From assembly GCA_018902385.1 (NCBI GenBank), contig JABSSW010000004.1, forward strand, positions 1 to 64,000: a DNA stretch of 64,000 nt, given 5' to 3'. Source of the stretch: Physcia stellaris (taxonomy: Eukaryota > Ascomycota > Lecanoromycetes > Caliciales > Physciaceae). Each line of letters begins with the position of its first letter. The stretch's first letter is position 1. Made by a program: the position numbers and the translations under genes. This document shows positions 12,955-22,883 of this stretch, piece by piece. The notes beneath the pieces were generated by a model. The model was given only the letters and a program-made list of their open reading frames with translations, ran no database searches and was not told where the DNA came from.

Positions 12955-13790
12955 CATCGATATCGTTAAAATGAATGTTAAAAAATATTTGATTTTTTCG
13001 CATATTAATCGATTTAATTCTTTGACGAAATTTAATCAAATCAAAAAAATTCGAATTTGCATTTTTGCATCGATGTATGTTCGCAAAAATTCGTTCGCAT
13101 TCGATGCATTATTTTTTTCATCGATTTTTCGATCATTTTTCAAATCGTTGACATATTTATCGAATTTTTTACAGTCAAATTACATAGATATTCGATCATT
13201 GATGTCGCAAAAAATATTTGAAAATTTTGAAATTCACAATGATGTTATCAAAATCATGATGTGATTTGCATTTTCGTCAATATCGCATTATTCAAACAAT
13301 TGATATTTGTTTTATGATGTATCGTTTATTCAATTTTAAATATCAAATTTCATATCGATATTTCATTTCATGAAAATGCATATTCAAAACGTCGCAATTT
13401 TTCAAATGTTCGATTGCACGTTTTACAATTCGATTTTACGTTATATTTGAAATCAATAAATTATCGAATTTCGATTCGTTCGTTTTTGCAATTTTCGCAT
13501 CGATACATGATTCGACATTGAAAAAATTTGTTCGAAAATTTCAAACAACGTATCGTTAAAAAAATTACATCGTTGAAAAAGTTTGCGCGAAAATTTCAAA
13601 TCAAATTGAATTCGTTAAAATACAAAACAGATGACACAAACGATTGTTGTAAAAAAATGTTAAAATACAATTTTCGCAAATGTGTTGTGCAAATGTTGCA
13701 ATCAAAATTCAATTGATATAATTTGACGAAAAAAAAATTAATGCGTTTTTGTTGAAATTAATGTTTTGATATTCGTATATTTTTTGTGTT
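12955..13790. repeat. ~1-kb dispersed repeat, copy 2 (mutated)
   Basis: It shares ordered landmarks with copies 1 and 3 (TTTCGCATATTAATCG, ATGTCGCAAAAAATATTTG, the AATTAATGCG end). Its right part, for example GTAAAAAAATGTTAAAATAC near 13650, is the mutated version of unmutated sequence at 14965-15050 in copy 3. The following stretch 13791-14100 also matches mutated sequence downstream of copy 3 (compare 15085-15210). No gene is seen. Confidence 0.75.
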
Positions 13791-14109
13791 TTTATTTGCA
13801 TGTAATTTATTAAAACAACGAAATTCAAAACAATAAAATGATAATCATTCATACATTTTTCAATAACAATTAAATATTTATACGCAAAATTTCAAAAATT
13901 CGTACAATGAAACAAATTTAACGAATATATATTGCGAAATTTGCAAACAAATTAATTTAACAATTATTAATATAAATTATTTTGTTTTTTGTTATGTATT
14001 TTTGATACAATGTTTTTTATATTATCAATGCAATTTCGATTGAACGTATTGACATATTGTACGCATAATTGTTAAAAAAAAACGATAACATATTCGAAAT
14101 TGAATAAAA

Positions 14110-15060
14110 ATACATAATATCGTTTCGAAAAACGTATTGTACAAATACAATTATAAAATTACATAATATCGTTTCGAAAAAACGTATTATGCAATTATAT
14201 TACATTTCGATTTTGCAAAACAAAAATTCGATCAAAAAAAACAAATAATGTTGAAAATATTTGATTTTTTCGCATATTAATCGATTTGTTTCTTTGACAA
14301 AATTTAATCAAAATCGAAAAATTCGAATTCGCATTTTTTGCATCGATGTATCATTTTTCTTATCGATTTCTCGATCATTTTCAGTTTTTGACATCGTATC
14401 GACATATTTTATGAACTTTTTACAGTCAAATCGCATAGAAATTCGATCATTGATGTCGCAAAAAATATTTGAAAATTTTGAAACACAATGATGTTATCAA
14501 ATCATGATGTGATTTGCATTCTCGTTCAATATCGCAAAATTCAAACAATTGATATTTGTTTCATGATGTATCGTTTATTCAATTCTAAATATCAGATTTC
14601 ACATCGATGTTTCATTTCATGAAGAAACGCAAAACGTTTTCAATCATTCGATCGTCAATCAATTCGATTTTACGTCATTTTTGAAATCAATAAATCATCG
14701 AATTTCGATTCGTTCGTTTTTGCAATCTTCGTATCGATGTATGGCCTAGCCCTACAGGATCTACGTCATCGGGGAGCTTGCTCGGAAGTTCCAGGTAATA
14801 CATCGTTGGGGGAGCTACCTCGCTGGGGGAGCTCTAGGATATGCATCGCTAGGGGAGCCGCATCGCTGGGGGAGCTCCAGGACTCGTCGCGTTGGGGGAG
14901 CTTGCACGGAAGCTCCAGGCTGGGCTCGTTAGGATACAGGGCAGGAGGCACAAGCGGTTGCTGTGGGGGAGTGTTGGAAATACAGCCACCGCAGGTGTAC
15001 TCCGCAGGTGCTGCAGTCAGGGTCCATTGGTATAGATCGGCCAATGGGGCTTAGCGCCTT
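14110..15060. repeat. ~1-kb dispersed repeat, copy 3: mutated left of ~14740, unmutated right of it
   Basis: The left 630 bp are AT-rich and match copies 1 and 2. At about 14740 the sequence turns GC-balanced without leaving the repeat. For example ATGGCCTAGCCCTACAGG here corresponds to ATGATTTAACTTTACAAA in copy 1, and GGTATAGATCGGCC to GATATAATTTGA in copy 2. Nearly all differences are C-to-T or G-to-A in CC, CT, AG or GG context. This copy therefore records the ancestral sequence and the edge of the mutated zone. Confidence 0.78.
14768..14935. repeat. Degenerate minisatellite built on CGCTGGGGGAGCT
   Basis: About six units of CG(C/T)TGGGGGAGCT, with TGCACGGAAGCTCCAGG linkers, are spaced some 20-35 bp apart. 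A further decayed group lies at 15318-15415 (CGCTGAGAGAG, CGCTTTGAAGGAGCT). In copies 1 and 2 the same units appear as CGTTGAAAAAGTT, as expected after G-to-A and C-to-T change. No coding function is inferred. Confidence 0.75.
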
Positions 15061-16150
15061 GGCATCCGCACACTTCTTGTGCTCCACCTGCATGTATGTT
15101 ACCAGAAAAACGAGATTCAGAGCAATAGAATGGTAGTCACCCATACATCTTTCAAAAGAATCGAAATTTGTGCAACTCTTCTGATTACATCGTTCGACGA
15201 ATATATCGAAATCTGTTCACTAGGGCCTGAGCATCAATGTCGAGCAATCGATTTTCCGTCTCTGATCTGATGGATCATTGCAAGCCGCTTATCCGACTCC
15301 GGTCTGCATCTTTACATTGAGGTAACTTGCACGGAAGCTTCAGGATACGCATCGCTGAGAGAGTCTCAGGACTCGTCGCTTTGAAGGAGCTTGCACGAAA
15401 GCTTGAGGCATCATGGTATCTGTTTTGGGCAGAAGATGCAGGCAGGAGGTACAGGCGGATGCTGTGGAAGAGTGTTGAGAAGTACAGCCTTCGCAGTGGT
15501 AGGTGCGCATGGTCCGAGTGACCTGACGAAACGAGGACTAGTGCGTCCTTGTTGGGATCAGTGCCTTGGCATCGCACACATCAGAGCCTTCGGCCTGCCT
15601 GTACTCAGAAACTACACTCAGTCCGTGCAGTCATTGCCCATGCGTAATCCATACAAGAAGAGATTGAAACATTCCGTAGTCTCAGGCCAAAATCATGTCA
15701 ATGTAAAAGAATCCCCCATTTTGTTATACCCCCATTTTGTTATACTGACAGGGACAAGACGAAGCAATTGAGCTGAGGGAATGTCACTTCTCTGCAACTA
15801 TGCTGCTGCACTCGTCTAAGCAATCCAATTGCGATCACTCAGAGGGATATACATCATATCATATGCCCGGGCAAGACCTTCATTGATAAGGAGCGACTAC
15901 AGTTTGGGTACTAAAAATCTAAAGCTTTGGTTCGATCTTCCATTCCGTCAACACGTGCTTGGCTTATTTGACAGAAGTCGTTCTATTTGGGAAAGCCATC
16001 CTCTGCCTCCATTTCTCAACTCGTTGAAGAGTTCTGCATGACACTGAATGAGAGGATGGGATGTTCTGCCCTTGAACACCGTTAGAATCTTCGCGGTCTC
16101 AGATCGACAAAGGTATGGGAGTTATCTCACGATAAGGTCTGGGCTACCGC
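15061..16150. other. Gene-free stretch at the island edge
   Basis: This is GC-balanced sequence that partly continues the repeat family (15085-15210 resembles 13800-13960). It contains a perfect 16-bp tandem duplication, CCCCATTTTGTTATAC, at 15714-15745, possibly a transposon end. No convincing coding region was found; the open frames present are short and compositionally random. Confidence 0.5.
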
Positions 16151-16521
16151 TTAAACGTACACACAGCCGGTGCCTTGCTGGCCACAAACCATCTGTATCT
16201 ATGATCAGCTGCCAGATCTGGGAGATGAGGGTCGACGTTGTTCGCAAGCAGCATCGGGCTTTTAGAAGAAAAAACTTGAGATGGCACTTACGCGTCTGCC
16301 CCCTGGGCAGGCCCAGAGATCACACGTGGGCTTCTGCCCCTGCACTGGCAGCCGGACGTCCCGATTTTGGTCCCGCTGGCGCAGACAGGCAAGATTTGTC
16401 CGCAGTTGACGCGCTGCTCTAGCAGAGCGTCGGCCCCGGCGTTGGCCTCGGCCTCGGGCTCGGCGATGGCAGCCGCGAAGGCGCCAACTGAGAGGAGCGA
16501 GAGAATGGTAAGAAATTTCAT
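16151..16521 (-). pseudogene. Small secreted cysteine-rich protein gene with a one-base frameshift
   Basis: The ATG at 16521 opens a typical signal peptide (MKFLTILSLLSVGAFAA) and an acidic, alanine-rich propeptide-like stretch, then a C-G-Q...C...C-x-C pattern. In the starting frame the coding sequence ends at 16288. In the neighbouring frame, exon 1 continues with C-D-L-W-A-C-P-G-G up to a GTAAGT donor at 16291. After a ~99-nt intron (branch-like CTGAT, acceptor near 16193) exon 2 gives M-V-C-G...G-T-G-C-V and a stop at 16151-16153. The second half thus keeps a regular Cys pattern but needs one extra base near 16330 to join the first. It is either a recent null or an indel error in the assembly. 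As a short secreted Cys-rich protein it is an effector candidate; its function is unknown. Confidence 0.6.
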
Positions 16522-16662
16522 GATGATTGCTTAGAGGGGGGTTTTTTTTTATATTGAAGGTCGAGAGGGACGAGTGTTCTGAAGTTTGAATTGCTTTGGG
16601 GCTTCTTGGAAGTTGCTGAGCGTGGTGAAGAAAGCAAGACTCCTAGGCGGAGGCCGATGGTG

Positions 16663-16670
16663 TTTATATA
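16663..16670 (-). promoter_or_regulatory. TATA box of the secreted-protein gene
   Basis: TATATAAA reads on the minus strand about 140 bases upstream of the ATG at 16521. Similar TATA boxes precede the other secreted-protein genes in this window. Confidence 0.45.
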
Positions 16671-17233
16671 GACATCCTGAGGCCCTTGGATACGTCAGGC
16701 TCTCGCTGGTTGAAGAGGAGACGGACGGACGGTCGGAACTGGGCATGCTCAGTCGAATCGTCATACGGCCTCATGATGACTCTCTACACCGTACATTTTC
16801 ACCGCTTCATGATCGAGCCAAGAGCTGCGATAAGCTTAGAAGAGGGAGTGCATTAAGGGCGCCGATAGCTGCAGTAAGCTTATGCTGTGCACAACATCAC
16901 TTCCTATTTGGATGCCGCTCCGCTCCGAGTACAACATGGCGATAGGCTTTGAAGCACCGTTGAACTGCACAGAGCCCTCAGTGGTTTGCTCATGGTCATT
17001 TCGTAGATGGAAAGTCTAGCCTGCGACATCATTGAAGTCGAAACGTTGCAATTGTATCCTTCATTGATCGGAAGATCCACATCATACTTCGAATCATGAC
17101 TCAAAAAAGCCCGTTGTCTGGGAGCTGCTCTTATCATTGTCGTCTCATGCATAATCATGAGTCGTTGAAGCGCCAGGGAAAGCTGTCAGCACCAAACATA
17201 CGCGACGTGACTATTGTCTTCTTCTTCTACCCG

Positions 17234-17303
17234 TCCATCACCATCCTGCCCATCACCATCCCGCCCATCAACATCCTGTCCATCACCATCCCACCCATCA
17301 CGG
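17234..17303. repeat. 15-bp minisatellite, unit (C/T)CCATCACCATCC(T/C)G
   Basis: Almost five units in tandem. Read on the minus strand they give a Gly-Asp repeat, which explains an open frame there. I treat that frame as an artefact of the repeat. Confidence 0.8.
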
Positions 17304-17471
17304 CCCCAAAGGGCTTCCACTGTTACTACGCCACCTGGACCTTTGCCTACTGCTCCGTCTACCACATAAGCCTGCGTTCCAGTTACACCAAGACCGTACG
17401 AGGACAACGCACGTCAGCACGCGGATACCTGCTTGGTCCGCTTCGCAGCGAATAAGCATGGGATACCTTGA

Positions 17472-17700
17472 TTAATGATGTTGCAGGAAAGTTTCGGTCG
17501 ACGTGTCACCGCCACGGCCCTGAGATGGTAATCGGAGCGAAGGGAATGTGGGAATATCTATAGCTACCATGTAGAGAACTTGTGCGAAGAAAAAGCCTGC
17601 GATAAAACATCTTCCCAACCCAGGAAAGGCGAAGTCGAAAAGTCCATATGACAGGCCGATTTGGGTAGGTATGTGGGTTCGAGCCAAGAAAGAGAGGTGT
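17472..17700 (-). pseudogene. Possible remnant of a membrane-protein gene
   Basis: The minus-strand frame has a hydrophobic run (QIGLSYGLFDFAFPGLG then FIAGFFFAQVLYMVAID) that looks like two membrane segments. It has no ATG start, and the hydrophobic reading is lost upstream. It may be the 3' end of a decayed gene or chance. No family is recognised. Confidence 0.22.
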
Positions 17701-18167
17701 AGGAAGGGATTCGCAGATGATGGGTACGAGGTACTGAGGTGAGATATTCTGGGTGTTTCTGATCTCTTCGATCACAAGTGCGATCCCAAAATGGTCACCG
17801 CTTTACCAGAAGGACGGCTACGCACAGAACCATGCGGTTATGAGCAGTACATACAAATCACCATATAAGGTGATAGCGCCTGTACGGTAAAATTCATGTA
17901 AGTATCAAGGTAATAATATACAGAGGTATCCGCAGATGCGACTAGAGAGCAGATTTACAGATTATCAAGTAGGATAATCGATTTGGAACGAATCGAGGTA
18001 CCTCATTCGCGATTTTATTTCGAGTTATAGGACCTTCCAGAATCCCTGATTTACGGACCATAGGTCTGCAAATTTGAGGACGTGACACGTGGGGTATCAC
18101 CAATATGTGAGAAACCGCCCGTAGCGTACACAAGGACAAACAGTAATTGCGAGCCTGGTTATGGAAA

Positions 18168-18222
18168 CATATGGTGAGCAAGGCTGTATGGTAAGCAAGC
18201 CCCTATGGTCAGCAAGGCCCTA
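18168..18222. repeat. Short imperfect repeat TATGGTNAGCAAG, three units
   Basis: ATGGTGAGCAAGG, ATGGTAAGCAAG and ATGGTCAGCAAGG follow one another at about 20-bp spacing. Their origin is unknown. Confidence 0.55.
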
Positions 18223-19141
18223 AAGCAGGAAATGCCGTATGGTAAAGATATCCCTCAGGAACTTCTTTACCTTACGGCTGCGATTCTCGCACGGCATCTG
18301 CGGGCCTACTCATCCCGGGCGCGTACCCATCTTACCATTGACGATTTGTTCAGAATGTTTGCTGGGAAGCCCAAGAGAACGGACCTTCTGCACACATCAG
18401 ATACCTCACCAAGAAGAACAACTCACCTCCGAAGCTCTCCAACCAACCCAAGATAACTGCGTACTTCGACCCTGCAGCCAATCAGAACAGGCGGATTAAT
18501 CAGGACTCGAGAACGCCAAATCCGAAGCGCTTTCGTCAACGTACGTCTGCGGGCATGGCCCGCACCAAGTCATTACCACCTACCAAAAGTACACCAGAGA
18601 CATCGGCCGTTTCGCCACACAAAGTGCCCAGTATCACCCGCATCACATCCTTGACCAAGTCCTCGAAATCCTCGGCCGAAATCACCTCTTTGCAGACCTC
18701 CTCCCAGACCTACTCTCACGTCTGCCGCACTTGCAGCAGTATCTTCAGATCAGGCATGGGCCCACAGCACGCCTACGACCGATCCATTTCAACCATGGGT
18801 CTCGCAACGGCTCAGAGAACCCTCGAATGCGCGGTCGCATTGCTGGCCCCCGAGATCCTTCAACCTGCGCTGGAAAAGTGGGACCTCATTTTTCTTACTT
18901 CTTGTATACATTACTATTAGACTTTTCAATTGATGAACCGCTCGTCTCCGGACACGTCAAGGCAGCCTCCGGTAGTGCACAACAAGGGCGTTGTGGTAAT
19001 TTTCGTTCGGTGACACTTGTTACGGCTAACCTCCACACAGGGCTGGATGATAGGCGACAGCGAATCCAATTTACAATACCTCCGAGGCAGCAGCACGCTC
19101 CTGCTACAGCGCCTAGTACAGTTCAAATTCTTACCTGGTGA
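18205..19141 (+). pseudogene. Unidentified coding remnant in shifting frames
   Basis: The ATG at 18205 starts an 83-codon frame. Further on, 18420-18500 in another frame reads Q-P-K-I-T-A-Y-F, which fits the PCNA-binding pattern Q-x-x-(I/L)-x-x-aromatic-aromatic. A third frame is open from about 18507, after a plausible acceptor AATCAG, to 19141. It contains amphipathic, leucine-rich sequence (HHILDQVLEILG, LLPDLLSRLPHLQQYL). No single frame covers all of it and no start is clear for the third part. It may be a degenerate gene or a gene with unrecognised introns. I do not recognise the family. Confidence 0.28.
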
Positions 19142-19205
19142 AGCAGATCCACACCCTCTCAAGTACAATCACACGGTATCAATCTTGTGCATCACCAGAT
19201 CTTGA

Positions 19206-20016
19206 ATCCCTCAGGGCAGAAGGAACATTATACGATGCCACTTAAAACATGGAAACAATCTTGTTTGATGCAGAGTCCCATGAGTACGTAGCCACAAGTC
19301 TTCAACGAGGGTGGACAACCGCCTGTAATGCCGCGTACGTGTATTTATGTACCGCACGGACTTCCAAATTCGTGGAATTAGGTCACCTAATCGTGTTTTT
19401 TACTAAATATTGTGGCATTGAGGTTGAACAGTTGAGATGTCTCTTGGATACCAGTGGTATTTCTAGTCTTGCCTCGTACTGATGAGAGGCAGCTGATAAG
19501 GACAGGCAGAGCCTTCTAGAGCATGTCATCGCCACTCCTAGACAGAAGGCAACGGCATCAAACATCTGAGGACTATGACAGTATCAGTGATTCTAATGAT
19601 CGATGGCTCTCTGCTGGCTGGCGTCGTTGCGACAGAGGCGCCTCGATAGCGGATACGCTCGTTGTCTAGGTAGGGATACTATGATACATACTCCGGCCGA
19701 AGAACTTCAATTGCTTCCAGACTGGATGGTGCAGATTTCAAGGGAATGTCAGGAATTTGCGTTGGTTTGTATGTAGTACAAGGGCTGAAGCTGATCTGGA
19801 GAGGTTAGCGAATTAAAAATTATCGTCGTCGAGAGACTTAAAATTGCTGAAATAACAGACTGAGTACTCGTACGTATTTTGTAGAGTGTTTCGAAGAATT
19901 TGTCCAAGGGCTGCGCTCCGTATGCTAGGAAACAATTCTCGTATTGAGTTAACGGACGATCTCTACTTCTGTGTTAACGAGGCGTTCTCATTCGTTGAAA
20001 TTCCAGTCAAGGCTCA
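19206..20016. other. Intergenic stretch, nothing recognised
   Basis: Only short random open frames are present. There are no repeats, RNA genes or conserved motifs that I can support. Confidence 0.4.
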
Positions 20017-20024
20017 TTCCGAAC

Positions 20025-20405
20025 CAATGTTCGCAATAGTGCACTAGTGCTGTTTTTGGCCCAAAACTGCATTGCACTAACACGTTTTTGAATGGAACTA
20101 GTGCAATTTCGGCTAGAACTGCACTGCATCAATGCACACTACATGAAACAATTCTAGTAACAATTCTAAAAATTGCAGAGTGATGTCAGAATTATCTCGA
20201 AATTTAATTTCAAAAATCTTGAACATTCGCAGAAAAACCGAGTTAAATATACATAATACATGTTTTGTTCAGTGCATTGGTGCAATTTGTCTCAAAACTG
20301 CACTGCATCAGTGCAAATTTTTCGAAAACTGCACTAGGAAAATCGAGAAAACTACAGTAGTGCACGGGTTGCACTACTTAGTGCAGTGCACTATTGCGAA
20401 CATTG
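20025..20405. mobile_element. hAT-type MITE (381 bp) with 8-bp target duplication
   Basis: The terminal inverted repeats are perfect over 21 bp and begin CAATGTTCGCAATAGTGCAC. The element is flanked on both sides by TTCCGAAC (20017-20024 and 20406-20413). An 8-bp target duplication and CA-starting inverted repeats are marks of the hAT superfamily. Internally the motif GTGCA(A/C)T...ACTGCACTGCATCA is repeated several times as subterminal repeats, which in hAT elements bind the transposase. It has no coding capacity. CC, CT and GG dinucleotides persist, so it has escaped heavy mutation. Confidence 0.9.
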
Positions 20406-20413
20406 TTCCGAAC

Positions 20414-20836
20414 AAGCCTTGAGATAACGCTAACGACAGCTAACCATCCACTGTGGTATTAAGATCTTAGGTAATTTGCAATCATCGTTGACGACGTCGC
20501 ATATTTGAAAGGTGTGACATCGCCAAGCAGCGCTAGGTTTAGCATTTGGTTGGTGCCAACAGTCTAGTACTCCCGCGTCCCAGCAAACATGTTGCTTTCT
20601 TTCTTTTCATCGCGGCTCATATGTTATTTATATGTTTTGATCTGCTCAAACGTTGACAGTGATGAAAATAGCGACGAAACACTTCTACGAGAGTAACGGA
20701 ACAGTCATGCCGTCTCGATGATAATACGTATCATCAATCTGCGCTAGCTACTAGGTTCAATGTTCAGAATAGCAACGGGATTGATTTGAGAACGGGTCGC
20801 TAGAATGTATCACCGCAACAGTTCCACCAATATGAC
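20414..20836. other. Upstream region of the 20917 gene
   Basis: No gene is seen. It lies between the MITE and a TATA box, so it probably contains the promoter of the secreted-protein gene. The MITE sits about 510 bp upstream of that start codon. Confidence 0.4.
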
Positions 20837-20843
20837 TATATAA
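20837..20843 (+). promoter_or_regulatory. TATA box of the 20917 gene
   Basis: TATATAA lies 74 bases upstream of the chosen ATG. This distance supports the start at 20917 rather than an in-frame ATG at 20890, which would leave a very short leader. Confidence 0.5.
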
Positions 20844-20916
20844 CATCGTCGAGCGCCAGAGATTCTGTCCAACAGCAACCCCCCCACACTTGTTCTCTTT
20901 TCCACAACCACCCACC

Positions 20917-21943
20917 ATGTCCTCATTCGCTCTATTCCTGGTATCTTCTATCGTCACTCTCAGTCTCACCCACAGCCCATTCGCTCAAGCCTTAGCAGCA
21001 CGTGCACCAGATGCCTGCGGGCCCAAAGTCTCCCAGGCAGATGATCCGAAAGACACATGCTCCACGAAGCCATTGATTGCCCAAACCCCGGAGACCTTCG
21101 GCATAACCGTGAATACCACCACGGACTCAAAAACCCACGCAGTGGACTGGGCGACCTGTGATCCCCTCATAGCAGAAATCTGCGAAGACATGTTCGCACC
21201 AGACATGAAGATGAACATCGTCAGTAATCCTCCTCTTTCTCCTTCTCCTCGACCCCCTTCCAATCCAATACGTCTCCCCACAAACAGAAAGACAAAGAGA
21301 GAAAAGCTAGCTGATGAAACCCAATAGTGGACCTTCCGCACCACCTCCCCCATCCAGACTGACGTCACCAAACCCCCCTGCACCATGGGCTTCTGGATCC
21401 CCGCCGAGCCGGATAGGGCCAAAGCTGCCGGCACCATTACCAGCACCGGCGCGGCGTCAAACCCCAAAGACCCGCAAGCGCAGTGCAAGAACATCTACCG
21501 CGCGATGCTCGACGCCGCCGCAAGCCAGAGCCCAAAGTCCGTCCTGACCAGCATCAACCTGGTCGAGAAGCCAGGAACGCCGCCCGCGCCGTTTCGCTTG
21601 CCCGGCAGCGACGAGGCAGTCGCTGCGGGCTCAACCGGTGAGTTTCCTCCTTTTCTTCTTCTTCTTTCCCAATCTGTGCTGTACCGGAGTCACAGCTCTA
21701 ACGCTGCATCTCGCCGAAATAGGACGTGCCCACAACGCAGGCTACCCAAGCTACCTGCTCGCCTATGATGAAGGTGACTCACCCACATCCCCTTCAGTAT
21801 CTTCCACCTGCCAGGGCAAAACTCCGCAAGGTGATCCATGCGACTGCGACAAGGACCCCAACTGCTCATTGATGGTGTGTCCGAACGAGAGGGCCGATGG
21901 AACGGCGTGTGATTGTTCGGATTTGTACCCTTGCGACGTCTGA
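20917..21943 (+). CDS. Secreted protein of unknown function with Cys-rich C-terminus (3 exons)
   Basis: Exons 20917-21219, 21328-21637 and 21723-21943 join in phase to 277 residues. The introns are 108 nt (donor GTCAGT, branch-like GCTGAT, acceptor AATAG) and 85 nt (donor GTGAGT, acceptor AATAG). The start ATG follows ACCCACC. The N-terminus is a clear signal peptide (FALFLVSSIVTLSL...AQALA). The middle has spaced Cys and a W-T-F-R segment at the first splice junction. The last 40 residues contain C-D-C-D...C...C...C-D-C-S-D...C-D-V. No enzyme motif is seen and I do not recognise the family. It is probably extracellular. It looks intact and has normal base composition although it lies ~5 kb from an AT-rich block. 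Confidence 0.78.
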
Positions 21944-22219
21944 TTGTGATGTGGCTCTTTGCTATGATTTGGATGGGCTATAAGTTGGGGAGAGGAGAGG
22001 AGAGGAGGGAAAGGGGGATGGGATGTAAGATCAAAAATAGAATGTATAGTGGGAAGGCGAGATCTTTGACTTTTTCCAAGTAACGCGGATACATCGGACT
22101 GTGACGGCTAGTATCCCGAGCTTTTCAAGAAATTGAACAGCAATGATAGATCTTTGTCCTCGGCCCTTTGCGCCTTTGTCGATAGCTGATTTCTGCTTAA
22201 CATGTGCTGATAAAAACCG

Positions 22220-22620
22220 TTGTGGATTTACCGAAATTTGAGGTCAGATTACGACAGTTTCAGAGCACTCTACTTATCCGCCCGACCGACCACCCGGGTC
22301 TACACTTCTTTTTCTCTCTTCTTCGGCATCCTCCTCATGACCACTGGCCGCGTGATGCTGCTCGCCATCCATAGCTCCTCCACCGCACAGTACGTCCAGC
22401 ATCCATCGCATCGCTATAGGCGCCTTCATCATAGGCCCGATCATCGTCTGCTACTGTGGTGTGATGGCATTGCACGGGCATTTGGAGAGCGTTTCAGGAG
22501 CAGGACGGCGTGGATTATTGGGTTCGTAGGGAGAAGGGTGCGGTGATTGCTATGTTTGCGTTTTTTCTTTTTGTGAAGGATGCCCTCGGGGCAATATGAA
22601 TGGGTGTGCGAATTGCCTTG
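22220..22620 (+). pseudogene. Remnant of a small membrane protein
   Basis: One frame gives FFGILLMTTGRVMLLAIH and then S-S-S-T-A-Q-Y-V. The neighbouring frame continues with IAIGAFIIGPIIVCYCGVMA and L-H-G-H-L-E. The two would join if one base near 22392 were absent, and together would give two or three membrane helices. No in-frame ATG precedes the first helix. It is probably a decayed gene; the family is not recognised. Confidence 0.3.
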
Positions 22621-22883
22621 GTATTATGCTGATGAGAGCTATTGGCGGCGATAATGGATTGGGGAATATCTTAGAGGAGACAGAGAATAGAAGAGTGATG
22701 GGCGTTTCTGAGCTGAAAAGCCCGCCTACTGTACGTTTATTGAGATGGAGAGGGCACAATATTCCTTTATTCGCTGAATAGGCAGTATATGTTATACATA
22801 CAACCCATAGCATGTACACTAGTTTAACGCCTTCGAATGTTTCACTTTCTTAATCTTCTTTGTGTCGCGTCGGCCACCTCAAG

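Larger units (their letters stand above)
1..14740. other. AT-rich, repeat-dense block 1 with CpC/CpT-depleted (RIP-like) sequence
   Basis: The block is AT-rich and nearly free of CC, GG, CT and AG dinucleotides, while CA, TG and CG stay common. Frames read across it contain almost no Pro, Gly or Trp. Depletion is weaker in 1-6000 than in the later AT-rich blocks, where some CT and AG remain. It holds a decayed helicase gene, satellite arrays, an LTR element and a three-copy ~1-kb repeat, all listed separately. I see no intact gene in it. The first ~850 bases and the 9265-9711 stretch are AT-rich sequence in which I recognise nothing. The right edge is sharp at about 14740. Confidence 0.85.
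16672..18165. other. Stretch without a confident gene
   Basis: It contains a short minisatellite (17234-17303) and a possible membrane-protein remnant (17472-17700, minus strand). Otherwise only short, overlapping open frames with no recognisable domains are present. Confidence 0.45.

Noticed and set aside
1-14740. Many 60-240 codon open frames in the AT-rich blocks as genes
   Set aside because: Loss of Pro, Gly and Trp and the AT bias show mutated repeats; long frames persist because CpA is spared.
17186-17407. Gly-Asp repeat protein on the minus strand
   Set aside because: It is the reading of a 15-bp minisatellite; no signal or domain outside it.
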